This document shows positions 12,150 to 24,327 of a stretch of 64,000 bases of DNA, in pieces (position 1 is the stretch's first letter; each line of letters begins with the position of its first letter). This DNA is from Viscum album (taxonomy: Eukaryota; Streptophyta; Magnoliopsida; Santalales; Viscaceae). Both the position numbers and the translations under genes were made by a program. The DNA is taken from the NCBI GenBank assembly GCA_963277665.1, contig OY728142.1, positions 8,880,001 through 8,944,000 of the forward strand, given 5' to 3'. The notes beneath the pieces were generated by a model. The model searched no databases, had not been told where the DNA came from, and saw nothing but the letters and a program-made list of their open reading frames with translations.

Positions 12150-12600
12150 CTTGATGTGGGTGACATCGAGAAGGCTAGTGACATTAGAGCTAGGTATTTA
12201 TAGGTAAGCGTGGTGATCATTGACATTGTTCCCCTCTCTCCATGTGTGGGATACCTAAGTATTCTTGTTGTGAAGGTGTCTACATTTCATGATGAAGCAG
12301 GTAATTGACCGTGGAATAGAGACTCTTCCCATAAAGTAGTCACATATGATCTTAGAATCAGTTTCCACTTGGGATAGTGTAATGCTCTTCTTTCATCATA
12401 GGTTGAGACCGGTGAAAATAGCATTGGCCTCCTCTTGTAGAGCATTTCCATCCCCAAAGTGATATGTTAAAGCAATAAACACACTCCCATCTATGTTGTA
12501 GACAACACCTCCACCATGATTGTTACCCACTAGAAAAGAACCATCATTATTTAACTTGAGGCCATATGATGGGGGAATCCATCACAACCATGTACCACGA
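12150..12600 (-). pseudogene. LINE RNase H domain (plant L1 type)
   Basis: Between about 12580 and 12190 (minus) the frame is largely open and shows the RNase H landmarks: LKLNNDGSFLVGNNHGGG with the first catalytic Asp (codon at 12543-12545), a strand with NIDGSVFIALTYHFG, GNALQEEANAIFTGL with the catalytic Glu, VETDSK with the second Asp, and REGNNVNDHHAYL where the final Asp region lies. All acidic positions that I can locate are kept. Plant L1 elements are known to have gained such a domain. It lies after the zinc-binding motif, as in those elements. Immediately upstream, 12865-12608 encodes the preceding WRARNKVRFEG segment. Confidence 0.85.
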
Positions 12601-12929
12601 CAACTGTCTATGTGAGTAGTAGTAAACAAAAAATTAATCTGAAAAACCACAGTGAGTGGACTTCAAGCCAGTTCCCAAAAACCGAGACTAGCTCGAGTAG
12701 TAATAATTTAGTATGCACTATGATGGACCGGCCTGTGAGGGAGATCCCCTCAAATCGTACCTTATTGCGAGCCCGCCAAAGGCACCAGCATCCTGAATTG
12801 AGTATGAGGGCTCTCACCACCCATTCTGGACCATTCTCAGAAGTCCCCTGAAACCACATCTCCATAAATTCAGAAACTCTAGGGACTAAAGAAAGAGATA
12901 TTTATAATATCTACAAATAATTTCTAAAC

Positions 12930-13830
12930 CTCTCAATCCCAATCACCTTCAAATAAAATATGATTGGTATTTTCTTCCCACTTGTTTTTGCTACAATGGC
13001 ACCAGGAAGAAAGACATACACCCATACTATTGACCCTCTCATCAGAAAGAATAACAGAATTTAGGATTCTCCAAATAAAGAAGTTTCATTTGGAAGTGAT
13101 CTTGTTGCACCAAACACCGTCGTAACATCCAACCTATTGTGCATGTGGAGTATAGATCCTATGGAAGGATCTTGAAATGAACTTCTTAGAATTTCTGGGG
13201 ATGAAAACACATTTTTCTGGTTTATGGTTGATAAGGATATAGTTGAATATGTCATATTGGTTTTCTTCCAAAACTGTCTTGATGAACTCTGGGTAATGGA
13301 TAGTATGTTTGAAGGTGATCGATAGATCCAGAAAGCCCAAGAAACTGAGCACAGAGCCCACCTAGTTGTGCTTTCAGAACAGAATATTCCCTTCTTATAA
13401 AATCCATAAGGAATGCTACCGGAGGCCCAGGATGAGGGAGAAAACTTTGTGTCATAGTGAAGATCCCAGAATGTTCTCTGCATCCTCATTGGCATAAAGG
13501 GTACGAGACAAAATTCTACCCTATAGGGTTTAGATATCTAACGTTTTCCAAGAGAGTTTTTCATTAATGCACTAAAACGTACCTCCTAAACTCCTAACAA
13601 TGATTACCCCATCATGAATAGGACATTACATCTTGTCCCATGACACCTAGGGCGTCTTCCCTTCTGAAAATGCATCCCATAAGAAGCTAGCCCTCACCTT
13701 GTCAATCACATTTACCACTCCAATTGGCACGTAAGTGAAATCTAACACATGAACCCATATATAACACAAGATGATGTTAATTAGTGAAATACGTCCTCCA
13801 AAGGAGAGGAAGTGATTCTAGTAGTTGAGG
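12930..13830 (-). pseudogene. LINE ORF2 connector and zinc-binding (zf-RVT) region
   Basis: About 13810-13560 (minus) reads SFGGRISLINIILCYIWV, then FTYVPIGVVNVIDKVRAS and FLWDAF, a string well known downstream of plant LINE RT (the GGR..LI..VL...P and FLW motifs). Around 13060-12950 the stretch VCLSSWCHCSKNKWEE followed by NHILFEGD matches the Cys-rich zf-RVT motif with its His. The frame shifts several times between the two. Confidence 0.75.
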
Positions 13831-14029
13831 ACACGAGTTTTATTCCTACTCACAACTTTATCAAAGTCCCGAATAAGCATTCTGCCTACGAAATTTGGAG
13901 CAGCAATGTATTCCATCAGGAAATTACCTGGCTACATGTTCATAAAGATGCATATAAGAGAGGCCCATCCTACTGCACAATTGTTAGAGTGGAAAATATT
14001 TCTTGTGGAGTGGTTGATCACCTGTCCAC

Positions 14030-14560
14030 TTTAGAAGAAATACTGATATAGAATCTTATTGATTATATGCATAGATATCTTCCATGAATTTGAGAAAATT
14101 ATTGTGTCATATACAAACATCAAGTGAGGAATTGAAGGGTGGCTTTGTTTCCTTCTATAGGGTATAATGATTCCATTCAAGACCCCTCTTTCCAATAGTC
14201 GACAAAATGTGTCATGCATTAATATGAAAATATTTGGGGATAGCGGGTCACCTTAATGCAAACCCTGAGTGGCCATGAAGAATCCTTGAGATCTCCCCAA
14301 GAAAGAAACTACCAGCCATGCCAAACTAAAGCATATAAAGATTATGTCTGATGCCTTTGGAGAAATTCCCATCCGAGTGAGAACCCTGTTAATGAACCCC
14401 CATTCCATTCTGTCGTATTCCTTTTTCATATCCAATTTTATGGACATATTGGACCCATGAGTCATAAGGTTGATGTCCCTCAGAATTTTCTAGGACCGAA
14501 CAATTTCCCGTGGAGAAAGTGACCCCTCATAAAGCCATGTTTCTCTATGGAGGTCCACAT
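14030..14560 (-). pseudogene. LINE reverse transcriptase fragment
   Basis: An open stretch from 14465 to 14253 (minus) carries SIKLDMKKEYDRMEWGFI, the non-LTR RT motif with KLD and YDR.EW, then ISPKASDIIFICFS and a G.RQGDPLSP-like motif with one stop in it. The following frame (14219-14031) has HLMFVYDTIIFSN, corresponding to the active-site motif F-A-D-D; here Val and Tyr replace Ala and the first Asp, so the catalytic site is lost. Upstream motifs of the RT are missing by truncation. It would perform target-primed reverse transcription in an intact LINE. Confidence 0.85.
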
Positions 14561-14659
14561 AGGGAGATGTGTGGCCATTCAAGACACATATTTTCTGTAC
14601 TAGTGGAATAATTTTACCATAAAACCATTCATTTATGAAATCTGTAATCTGAATTGGAT

Positions 14660-15640
14660 ATTAAAAAATGGTTATATTGGGATCAAGATCTACATCATTT
14701 CATATAACCATATGAGAATGATCTTTTATATACCTTCCCAACTGAGAAACATAATACTAGTCATGGATAACTATGTATATAAATGGAATGTAAAAATGGT
14801 ATTCCACCCTCCCTAGTAATCCAAAATTATAAAAGGGGCCCAAATACCATTATGAAAACTTTCCATACATACCCCATCGAAGATGTCCCAAGCAAGGTGG
14901 AAATATGAAAAAGACATGGTCACTAACCTCAAACTCTAATAGCCGATGACGAATGTCTACGTAATATTTATGGTGACATTGATTTATGATAAATCTCCAT
15001 CAGATCAACTTATCCTAGAGCATCATCTCCAAAAAAACTCTCTGCAAAACTAGCAACCACTCTCCAAAATTTCCCCATTACATGGGATATATACATGGCC
15101 ACACATAAAAATCCACAAAGGGAATAATCATTATTTATTCCAGATAAATATTTTTAGGGAAATTCACCTAATGTCAAATTCATCTCCCAAGGACCTCTAA
15201 AATCTTGAACACAATTATAATGAATGTCCTTAATAACATGGATAATCATCTATATCTATTTATATTTCTATAGATGATAAGCTATGCTTAATTTGATCTA
15301 GGAACCCATTCCCTCTTTTAATCCTTTCCAAAACCAATATTTGAACCTTAGGTTCCTTTTATAATGAACCACAGAGGTAACCCCATGATGTTTTACAATA
15401 TCTAAAAAAATTGTGAGATATTCCACTATCATTGCCTCCTGGATAGGTATGAAATGTGATATTTCAAATGTTAATAAATAATCAACCAAATTGAATCCTT
15501 CCCCTATGAGACTAGGGAAATATCATATGTTATACATAATGGAATGGGTATGGGATTCGAGAACCCTATAGGTATTTAGTGTTCCACCTTATCTATCTTC
15601 CATGTAAGACACCATGATACAAAATTCACAATCACTTATG
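14660..15640 (-). pseudogene. E1 integrase remnant
   Basis: The open stretch 15489-15298 (minus) is the integrase core: it begins MVDYLLTFEISHFIPIQEAM, continues with EYLTIFLDIVKHHGV, and ends FWKGLKEGMGS. Between these, the position of the second catalytic Asp reads VVHYKRNLRF, so the Asp is not preserved. Further along the minus strand (15000-14660) the C-terminal region shows LEFEVSDHVFF, then IHD.YYVSQLGRYIKDHSH and NDVDLDPNITI, typical of the Tekay/Del integrase tail. The frame stops where the LINE begins, near 14655. Confidence 0.85.
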
Positions 15641-16139
15641 TCATTAACTACAACCAATATCAACATCTCATATAATGGTACATCTTTGTAGTACCTCGGT
15701 ACACAGAACATCGAGAATGGTTCCCACTGACTAACTTTTCCTGCACTAGTGAAAGTGAAACAACCAAACTAATACATAAGTAAAAATGTCTTCTAAGGGA
15801 TTGAGACCACTCACCTATTGTCTATCAATCATAATTATTTAACCCCTATTTTGGATGTCGATGTCAGTCACCATATTGAGCCAAACTCTCTCATACAAAA
15901 AGGATTCATATTTTATAAAATATAAGAACACATATCCACCAATATCTCCCAATTCTATTCTCATATCAATAAAAAAACTCATCAGAGGTCACTCCTCAAT
16001 ATATTTCATCATGGATTATATTATTAATTTTCATAACAATGAATCAGGAACCACATTTTTTTCTTATTTTTATAAGTACTATAAAAATCAAAACTTTATA
16101 TATGATATACCCAATTCTTATATCATAGAATCATATCCC

Positions 16140-16335
16140 TCTGAGTAAAAATAAATTTTAGAAACTTATAATCAGAATATACATTGAAGAGATCTGCAAT
16201 GAGATAGTTACATCATGTTTTTACTGCATATATAACCGCTACCAACTCAAGATCATGGGTATGATAGTTTTATTAATGAGGTCATAATTGGAATGATCCA
16301 GAGGACCCCACATGATTCCTCAACATAAAATATCA
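16140..16335 (-). pseudogene. E1 RNase H remnant
   Basis: The minus strand from 16325 to 16140 reads LRNHVGSSG, then after stops YHTHDLELVAVIYAVK, NYLIADLFNVYSD and YKFLKFIFTQR. HDLEL with its catalytic Glu and the VYSD.K strand identify a Ty3 RNase H between RT and integrase. Confidence 0.8.
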
Positions 16336-16479
16336 TCCCAAACCCATAACATAATCATCAAATAAAACATCATAACACAATTCTAGTTGTAGAATAAATA
16401 AAACCAGTACTGAAATCTAATTAAACATCTCTCATAAAATTATCTTTGAAACTTTTCATTCCATTCAATCTTTACACCC

Positions 16480-17180
16480 TTATGGGAAAAAGATATCATC
16501 AAAAATGAAATCATGGAAAAGTTTTAAAAAAGTATTCTATAGTATCCATCCAAAGAAGAGAATATCAATATCTCAAAGACATTTCTAGGATACTCATATT
16601 AAATATCAACCTATACCATTTCAGGATCTACTGATACTCCCCTCTTAGATGTCACGTGCCCTATATACTACACTTATCGGATCCAATGCTATCATTTAGA
16701 AAGATTAAAACAAATACAATTTCCTTTAACATTTGAAGAATAATATCTAAATGGTATATATGCTTCTCCAATTTCTTTTATTACACCAAAATACCATCCA
16801 AAAACACAACAACATCGTAGGAGAATTAACGAGACAAAACATCCTAACCAGAGAAAAAATGACCATATCATCTAAAAATGCAGTGTTAGGTTATTATCTT
16901 ATGATACTCAACTGATTGTACCCTTATCATAGTTCAATCTTATAAAGCAATGAGTCCCCTATGTTGATTCAAGAAGTTATCAATCCCTGTAAAAAGATAT
17001 TTATTCTCAAAAGTCACCTGATTGAAATTTTGATAATTAGATAAAATTATAAGGCTACCATATTCCATCTTTGTAAAGAGAAAGGGTGATTCCAGTGGTG
17101 ATCAGTAGGTTGAATAAATATTTAAGCCTATATTTTTAATACGAGTCCCTTAATTTCTAGAAACTCAGCAGATTCCACAA
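16480..17180 (-). pseudogene. E1 reverse transcriptase remnant
   Basis: Along the minus strand, KYGSLIILSNYQNFNQVT with FENKYLF.GIDNFLNQ (17068-16975) marks RT motifs upstream of the palm. Later, YGH..SLV..F.L.N and VFLDGILV (16807-16784) mark the active site: the canonical F-x-D-D is FLDG here, the second Asp lost. YHLDIILQMLK-like helix residues and a G-V-S-V-D-P-E-like stretch near 16640 follow. The frame is broken by stops and frameshifts throughout. Confidence 0.8.
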
Positions 17181-17689
17181 GGTAAGATGACATAGAAGTG
17201 GGAATCGTATTAGGGAGAAGATTTATAGAAAACTAAACAAATCTCTACGGAGGTATACTCAAAAATCATCTAGAAAGACCTTGAGGTATTCATACACAAT
17301 AAAAATAATATTATCATCGGAAAATGTTCAAAATAATCAAGAAACTTATCTAACAATAGGAAAATTATTACCCAATCATAAGGAACAACAGGTTCTACCC
17401 TTCTCGATCTAGATTCCCACTCGCCCAAGAAAACATAGGGGAATCAATAAGTTGTTAAAAACCAAAATTAACCATGATAAAATTTTATTTGTTCCTTATC
17501 AATGATCATCTAATCAGTACTAATAAACAAATTTAATATGTAAAACCAGGAACTAGAAATTTCTACTCAACCTCAAATTAAGATATTATCACATGACACA
17601 TGTGAAATTTTAATCCTTGTTCATATCTATTTACCAAAGGCATGGAAAGATCCAAACGTAATGGCATAATTTATAAATGAAAATATAAC

Positions 17690-17860
17690 ACTTCAAAAAG
17701 TATTTATGTTATAAAATAATGCATGGAACCTTTATCAAGAAAATATAGCACCATTGAATATGAGATAAACACCAAACCTATAACAGTAGTTTCCCATGCT
17801 TATGGATTCTCTATATCATACTCCCCTACATAAATTTTTCTTGTAATAGTCACATGAACA
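17690..17860 (-). pseudogene. E1 aspartic protease remnant
   Basis: The minus strand at 17751-17708 reads VLYFLDKGSMHYFIT, corresponding to the retropepsin active-site segment. The D-S/T-G-A motif is D-K-G-S here, so the catalytic Asp and Gly stay but the Ser/Thr is lost. Its position between gag and RT is as expected. It would cleave the Gag-Pol polyprotein. Confidence 0.6.
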
Positions 17861-18249
17861 TCTATATAGGCCTTAGTAATAAAACCACCACCCATAGATC
17901 AATCCACACGAACCAATAAAACCATGAGTAGAGTAGATTCATCCTAGCTAACCTGATATATGTTTTTTCAGAAAAAATGATGTATATGGTCATATAGTCC
18001 ACAATGATGAAATTCCTTGGGGGAATCCACAAATATAGGATTGGTATGAACTCTCCTTCTAGAAAATTAATATAAAAACTAATACTCCCTTTTCAAATCC
18101 CCTAAAACGAGTCTTGTATAAAACTAAGCACTCTTATGATCCCTTTTCTTTCCATAAGGTACACCCTAGATAATGATAGATACAAATAAAGATCCACCAA
18201 AACATGCATTCCAAGATATGCATTCATCTGTTAATAATGAATTTTCACA

Positions 18250-18780
18250 TATCTCCGTAATGGTCTGAAGGCTCTAAAGTATCAACATTGAACAAATATA
18301 AATCCTTGGTTGTAACACAAACCTCCAAGTACTCCTTAATGAATGCATTTGGTTCTAGGTGCACCAACATAGAAAAATGGGTAGACTACTCTAGAACGGA
18401 ATCCTCCCCCTGATGATATTTTAGAATCTCTTTTGTCATAACCATACAACATTTCTCAAGGGAAAAATTCTGGTTAAAAAATTCATTAGTGGAAGCCTAT
18501 GTAATATCCTTTGGAAAATTCTCTTACACAATAGAGTCTGACCATTTCCTTCTTAGTCCCTCAAGAATATACCTGGAAAACACACCTCTGATTCTATATG
18601 GGTCTTAAAGAAGTTAAAAGATACATTATATCAATTTATGTAAGCCCTCTGATTCTTATAAAACTTTTCACTAAGAAATATGGTTGGATGTTTCTTAGTA
18701 AATTCATATCCCTAATCCACCACATGTCCTATGTTCCTAACACCCACTTGACCTAGAGTATGAATAGTGTGGATAATAGC
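18250..18780 (-). pseudogene. E1 gag remnant
   Basis: A minus-strand frame near 18700-18680 gives EFTKKHPTIFL, resembling the conserved start of the plant retrotransposon Gag domain. A stretch around 18490-18310 gives NEFFNQNFSLEKCCMVM, then LKYHQGEDSVLE and THFSMLVHLEPNAFI, matching the F...Y.P...R..K..EF..L.QG..SV.EY...F..L pattern of that domain. No zinc knuckle was recognised. Gag forms the virus-like particle. Confidence 0.65.
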
Positions 18781-19250
18781 TTGTACCAGAGAAGGTTCCA
18801 CTATAGTATTCACATAGAAAAAATATCTCATATGTTACTATCATTGATTTAGACGTGTTATTCTAAAAGGAATTAACTAATATGAGTTAGAAACCAATTA
18901 TATACGAGAAAATTTTGAAATCATAAGACCAACAAAAGTTATTGAAAACAATTCTTTAAAAAATTTAAAATTTAAAGAAAAAATAAATATACCAATGAAA
19001 CCCTATTATTAAAAAGGAATATGTAAATTAATATAATATTCTCATGTATTCCATTAAAATGACATAAACCTATAAGTCTCAAACCTAGTAAAAATTTCAT
19101 GAACAATCATGGATATAATAATAAATTATGGAAGTGAGATAGTAAGGCCCATTTTATATACCTACTATGAAATTATTATTTCCCTAACTATTGTATACCC
19201 AAGAAAGAGAACCAAAAATTGGAAGTGTTAACACATATCAGGTTGAGAAT

Positions 19251-19263
19251 CCGTCTGATACCA
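19251..19263 (-). other. E1 primer binding site (initiator tRNA-Met)
   Basis: The minus strand reads TGGTATCAGACGG, of which TGGTATCAGA matches the 3' end of plant initiator tRNA-Met. It sits just inside the 5' LTR, two to three bases from its end. Confidence 0.85.
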
Positions 19264-19265
19264 AA

Positions 19266-21261
19266 CGGTAAAGGAACAACATGATTCAACTAAACCAACC
19301 ACTCAAACTGGCATAACATGTATTGTAGTTAATGAAGGATAATATAAAATAGTATTTTATACCAGAAAAAATACATAAAACTAGATTAAAAAATAGAAAA
19401 AAAAACAAGATTCCAAAAATACATATAATCTATGCTAAAATAGAATAAACTATATAGTATTTAAAGTCCTCATGTGACAAGAAGGTCACCTCAAGACCAA
19501 CCTAAACAGAATGAAGAAAAAAAAGAGAATCATGAATGCTAGAAGATACTTTTCCCATTAGAAGAATCATATAAAAACATATGAAAATTATGAAGTACAC
19601 AACTATGGTCTAGAATAAATCCCAATAGGATACCAACAATGTTTCTATACAATTTAGAATACCAAAAATTAAAAAATTCTAGACATTAATCCAAAATATA
19701 TTTATAAATATTTTTATAAATTAAATCTAGTTATAAATAATGTTTCAGAGTGTTTTTTATAAAAATACTTGATATTATCAAACTAGAAATTTGAAATTTA
19801 GAAGTGAGAAAACAAGAAATCATATCCAAAAATCAAGAAATAAAAATGTCAACACATATCCATGAAACAACCTATAATGTAAAGCTATGTGATGCAAAAT
19901 CATATGAAAACTTTTGGGCACCAGTCCACGAAAAAACTAATAATGCAAGAAATAAACATAAATGAATAAGAACCTAACATTTGGGATCTATACTATGGGA
20001 TATTTAATTTTATATAATAAAAATCCCAAAGGGGGAAAATTTTGGATCCATCCCATATAGAGTCATTCCATTCAATATCGCAAATGGTACCTCCTAGTGG
20101 TGCTATATAAAAATTAAGGATACATGACTCTCCTTCTCAATGAACCTATAGTTCCCAAAGGAAACATTTTAAATTCACTTAAAAACCATGATCACATTTT
20201 TATAAAACATTTTCCATGTCACGAAAAACCACTTCATGTTATTTAATCTTACTTCCAAATCATGAAAATTTATTTTCAATGAAAAACCTTATTTTTATTT
20301 TTTTCATTACAGTAAATATTTTTAGACAACATATCACTCATAATCAATGGAAAAACCAAAATACTTTATAAATAACAACATAATATTCATAAAATTAACC
20401 CCTTTTATAGAAACACCTATCTTAACCTGATATAAACTAAGCCTCCTTCAACAAAGGTGAACAGAAACCAAGAGAAATACCTTTGGAAGACAAATTACAA
20501 AACAAACTAGAAAGGAATAATATAAATTTACAATTAATAATGAATATATAAAAAAAGACCAAAACAATACCAGGTCAAAGGAATGAAAATCCAAAATTTA
20601 TTCCTACCCAAAAAGATGAATCACCACTAACATGGTTATCAATCTCCAAACAGATGATATGTAATGACAAGAGACCCCAAAATATATCGTGGATAATCTC
20701 TTGGTTGTGGGAGATTGGATGAGGGTCAAATGAATTAAAAATTAATCCCAGCCACTAGGCTAAAACTACCACAATAAAGATTTACATGTTCTGTCATCCC
20801 ATTATACATTTTGTATTCCTCAATTCCCCCATACACTGAAATATGTGATTCTTTTTTATTAATGAATTCATTTCCACTTACATGACATGAACCATTTGCA
20901 TTGTTTTTAAAACCCTCACATTTTGTATCTAATTCATGATTTATATTTGGTGGCCATTACACAATGTTAACTACCATTACGTGGATTTTAATCATCCAAC
21001 ACAAAATAAAAGGTCCTGAAAACTATAAGAAATCTGAAAAACCTACTCTTGGAATTATCTGAACTTTGGAAGAACCCTTATATATAGTGACACATTTATA
21101 CCTCAATTCAATTAATTTAAATAGACATGCATCACTAAACTTGAGTTACGTTTCCATGGAATAGAATCTACATCATCTAGAATCCCAAGAAAGGCACCAA
21201 AATAAGGGTGATAAAAAATTATAAACAAGGGAGTGCTTGTAAATCATTATGCAGGGTTACA
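19266..21261 (-). mobile_element. E1 5' LTR
   Basis: This is the second copy of the ~2-kb LTR (1996 bp against 1995 bp). Its inner end is fixed by the PBS at 19251-19263 and its outer end by TGTAACCCTGC at 21261 in minus orientation, followed by the tttta duplication. It shares colinear homology with 9897-11891. Confidence 0.85.
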
Positions 21262-21266
21262 TTTTA
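21262..21266. repeat. E1 target-site duplication, right copy
   Basis: tttta, identical to 9892-9896. Removing E1 and one copy of the repeat joins 9896 to 21267. Confidence 0.75.
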
Positions 21267-23059
21267 TGTGTTAGTACCATTTTTTCTCTATTTTATACAT
21301 AAACTGACCGTTGTATTTATAATGAAATAATTTCATTATTTTATATTGATACCTAGACATAATATACATGGATTTTACATTATTTTAGATAAATATTCAT
21401 CAAATAAAAAATTACATTCCTGAGGACTATAATAGTTTAGTGTCTTTGAAAAAATGGAATAGCTTCTTATAATTTACAGAAATATCATCAACATCACATG
21501 TAATGATAATACCCATCTGCAATCCTTCCTAAAACCTTTTTATATAACCTAGGGAAAGGAAACATAAGAAAGGGTGACCTCATAATCTCATTATGGGTAA
21601 AAATAATGAACATCCATATGCATAATATGTGGTTTACAGTAAGTGAACATGAGAATAACATATGAAGATAATACAATACGTATCAATGATCATATTCATG
21701 GGTCCTGGAATAAATAATAGAAATTCATAATACATGATTAATAAGGGTGATAAATCATCATAAATCAGTCATGAACTAAAATATCATGTCCTAAAACTGT
21801 GGAACCATCATAAATATAGAAAACCATTTCATGTGTCAAGGTTAACTAGCAGTACGATCAATATAGTGGATTAAGAGACAAATTTTTCATAGTGGATCAA
21901 GAATTAACTATTTCCCATTACTAATGAGGAAAAACATATTTTCCAATTTGGATCAAGATTCACTGGTTTCCCTTTCTACATCCGGACACACCTATTTCCC
22001 ATTATGGATCTTGACACACCATTTTCCGATTTTTTATAAATACAGTTTTTTTTCTCATTTATCTAATGAGATATAAATCGTTACCCAATACATTGGATGG
22101 AGATGTAAGACCCACCTTTCACATAATGAAATCATACATACATGTTCCACAAGATCATAAACATTCATGGAATCATAAACCCTGAAATGAAATGTGTATC
22201 AAAAATATTCATCAAAACAAAATGTGTGTAAAATATAAAAGTTTTGCAATCACTTCATCATTTAATACCCCATGAAGGGAAGTAGTTTTAGAAGCATTAT
22301 ATCATGGAATAACCCCTAGAAGAGAAAAATAGATTCATAAACAATATGACATATTAAACATAATACATTTATAGAAATAATGAGAAAAGTGTAATTAGAA
22401 AATTTCTCCATTAAATCCAAAACTATATCAATGGATTTAATATTTTCAAAAGATATATTTTGAATGAAAAAATACAACATTTCCTATATAAAGTATCATT
22501 TATTTGAAAATTAATTTTTAGGGAATAAAAAATCATTAAAATTATTTTCTTTTAATACAACTTTAAAAAACATATAAAATAATATTTAAGAATAATTTAA
22601 AACATTTTTTTAGGAAATTATTATTTTTTATTTGTAAAAAACTCTTTATGATAGAATAGAATTTCAAATACTATTTTATTGAAAATCACCATGAAAATTT
22701 ATAAAAGATATTAAAAAAACAAATAAGTAGTTTCTAAATAATTAAGAAAATTTAAATATATTTTCCATAAAAATTGGTTTATAATATAATATAAAAACAT
22801 TTTTGAATTTTTTTTTTGAAAATAATGTATTTTAGTAAAAAAATATAACCAAAGGGAGAAATAAGGTGTGATTTTCTTAAAAACACATTTTTAATAATCA
22901 TAAGTTACGAAGAGTGGAAAATGGTACAATTAATTAGATATATCATGAATATATAGTGGAGAATAAAATTCACGACAATTTTAAAGATATAGATTATAAT
23001 ATATCATAAATGGAAGTACAATAATAAAGAATCACGAAAATGTTGATATTGTATGAATA

Positions 23060-23690
23060 AAGTCTTACCACATTGGTAACATTGAATCCTAGTCCCCATG
23101 AAATCATATCATTGCGTGAATATTAAAATGTAATGATAATAAATATATTCACATTATAAAATTTAAAATTTAAGTATTTATACCTTCTAAAATTGAATAG
23201 GTTCATAATATAATATTTTTCCCGTTAAAGGAAAATTGATACAAAATTACTTTACCAATTTGGTAACATTTGAACTATAAACCCCATGAATGAGATATCA
23301 TAAAATGGATATATAAATATCTATAAATATAATTATATTAATAATATAATACATTCAATTTCCATATGTATATATATAACACAAAATAAACAAGTGGTGA
23401 ATATGTTATATGTCTTAGAGAAATAAAATTGAGACTGGAAATTCCTTTACTAGTTGAGTAACTTTTGAAAAATGAGATCCATTAAAAAACAAGATCAATT
23501 AAAACTTTTAATTTCATAAAATGAATTAAATAAATAATATAAATTTTTATCGGGAAGTATATACACCACAAAATAAGAATATGTTTTGAATGTAGCAAAT
23601 ATCTCATAGAAATAAAAGTGAGGTGAGAAAACCATTACCTTAAGTCTTGACTTTATTCATACATGTTCAATCCTCCTTCATAATAAACAT
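23060..23690 (-). repeat. ~185-195-bp tandem subrepeats in E2 LTR copy A
   Basis: A phrase of the type taccacattggtaacattgaatcc recurs at about 23067, 23251, 23447 and 23636, each time preceded by a segment like ...gtctcagagaaataaaattgag. Units are diverged but keep order and spacing. The same array occurs in LTR copy B. Confidence 0.7.
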
Positions 23691-24322
23691 ATGATTATTA
23701 TACATATTAAAAATACCATATTATTTTATTTTATACCATATATGATTTAATCATGAAATTATATTTCAATTTTATTAACAATTCCATGTTAAATTTTTGT
23801 TTCATTTAATATCCACTAGGTTTTTTATTTATGTTTTGACTTTTCATTGTTGATCAAATTTCATAGATCGTGATTTAATTATTTCAAAAATGTAAAAATG
23901 ATGTACATATATTATAAATTCTGTATATAAGTATTTATAATAATCAATGAAATATATAAATATAAAATAAAATAAACCATTCATGGAGACTATAGGTTGT
24001 ACGTATGCATAAATGTTGTTTCCAATTTCATATCAGATTTTGAAATATAGACAATTAATTTATATATGCATAAATATTTATATTGAACATCCAATAGAAT
24101 TATTTTTTCATATATATCACATATTTGTTTAATCCCACCCATAATAAATTCCATTTAAATCATGAAAAAATGACATCACTTTGTGGAGGTGGTAGTCCAC
24201 ACTTCCACAAATAAAGATATTGTATTCCCAAAATATGAAAATCATAAAGGTTTATTTTATTTATTAAATAAATAATATTAAATAAATTATAAATATCATA
24301 CATATATTATAAAAATGATTGT

Positions 24323-24327
24323 TCCCA
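24323..24327. repeat. C1 target-site duplication, left copy
   Basis: tccca directly before the TGTTGG start of the C1 LTR, repeated at 40660-40664. In the uninterrupted E2 LTR copy B the same locus reads tcctg (near 47255), consistent with a single target there. Confidence 0.7.

Larger units (their letters stand above)
12080..14650 (-). mobile_element. 5'-truncated L1-type LINE with RNase H, inserted in E1
   Basis: The minus strand carries, in order, part of an ORF2: reverse transcriptase core, the LINE connector segment, a Cys/His zinc-binding motif, and an RNase H domain. The endonuclease and first RT motifs are absent, the usual 5' truncation of LINE copies. It separates the E1 integrase tail from the chromodomain, and the size of the gap relative to T1 agrees with an insertion of about 2.57 kb. 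No poly(A) tract or target duplication could be pinned down, so both ends are uncertain by a few tens of bases. Confidence 0.85.
9897..21261 (-). mobile_element. E1: complete minus-strand Ty3/gypsy chromovirus (Tekay/Del-like), decayed
   Basis: It has two LTRs of about 1995 bp, a PBS for initiator tRNA-Met, a PPT, and gag-PR-RT-RNaseH-INT-chromodomain in order on the minus strand, flanked by an exact 5-bp duplication (tttta). The total is about 11.4 kb, of which about 2.57 kb is a LINE inserted into the chromodomain coding region. Without the LINE it is about 8.8 kb, comparable to T1 (9.76 kb, longer LTRs). All frames are interrupted. The integrase tail (motifs ending in ..DLDPN..) and a chromodomain directly before the PPT support the Tekay/Del assignment. 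Confidence 0.9.
21345..24327 (-). mobile_element. E2 3' LTR, first segment (interrupted by C1)
   Basis: It aligns with 44313-47255. Examples are catgattaataagggtgat (21734) against catgaatcataagggagat (44703), the repeated cattatggatca-type phrases (21880-22020 against 44820-44980), and the tandem subrepeats. Alignment fades leftwards near 21345. It is cut at 24327 by C1 and resumes at 40665. Confidence 0.8.

Noticed and set aside
12612..12851. Plus-strand open frame of 79 codons
   Set aside because: It is antisense to the LINE segment encoding WRARNKVRFEG and has no similarity of its own.
13061..13495. Minus-strand open frame of 144 codons, the longest in the window
   Set aside because: It lies within the LINE between connector and zinc-binding motif but in a frame without LINE similarity; overlapping frames there are equally open, so it is a chance frame in decayed LINE DNA.
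13812..14051. Two overlapping plus-strand frames
   Set aside because: Antisense to LINE ORF2; no motif.
15855..16148. Plus-strand frame of 97 codons rich in Tyr, Ile and Ser
   Set aside because: Antisense to the E1 RT/RNase H/integrase region; composition reflects AT bias.
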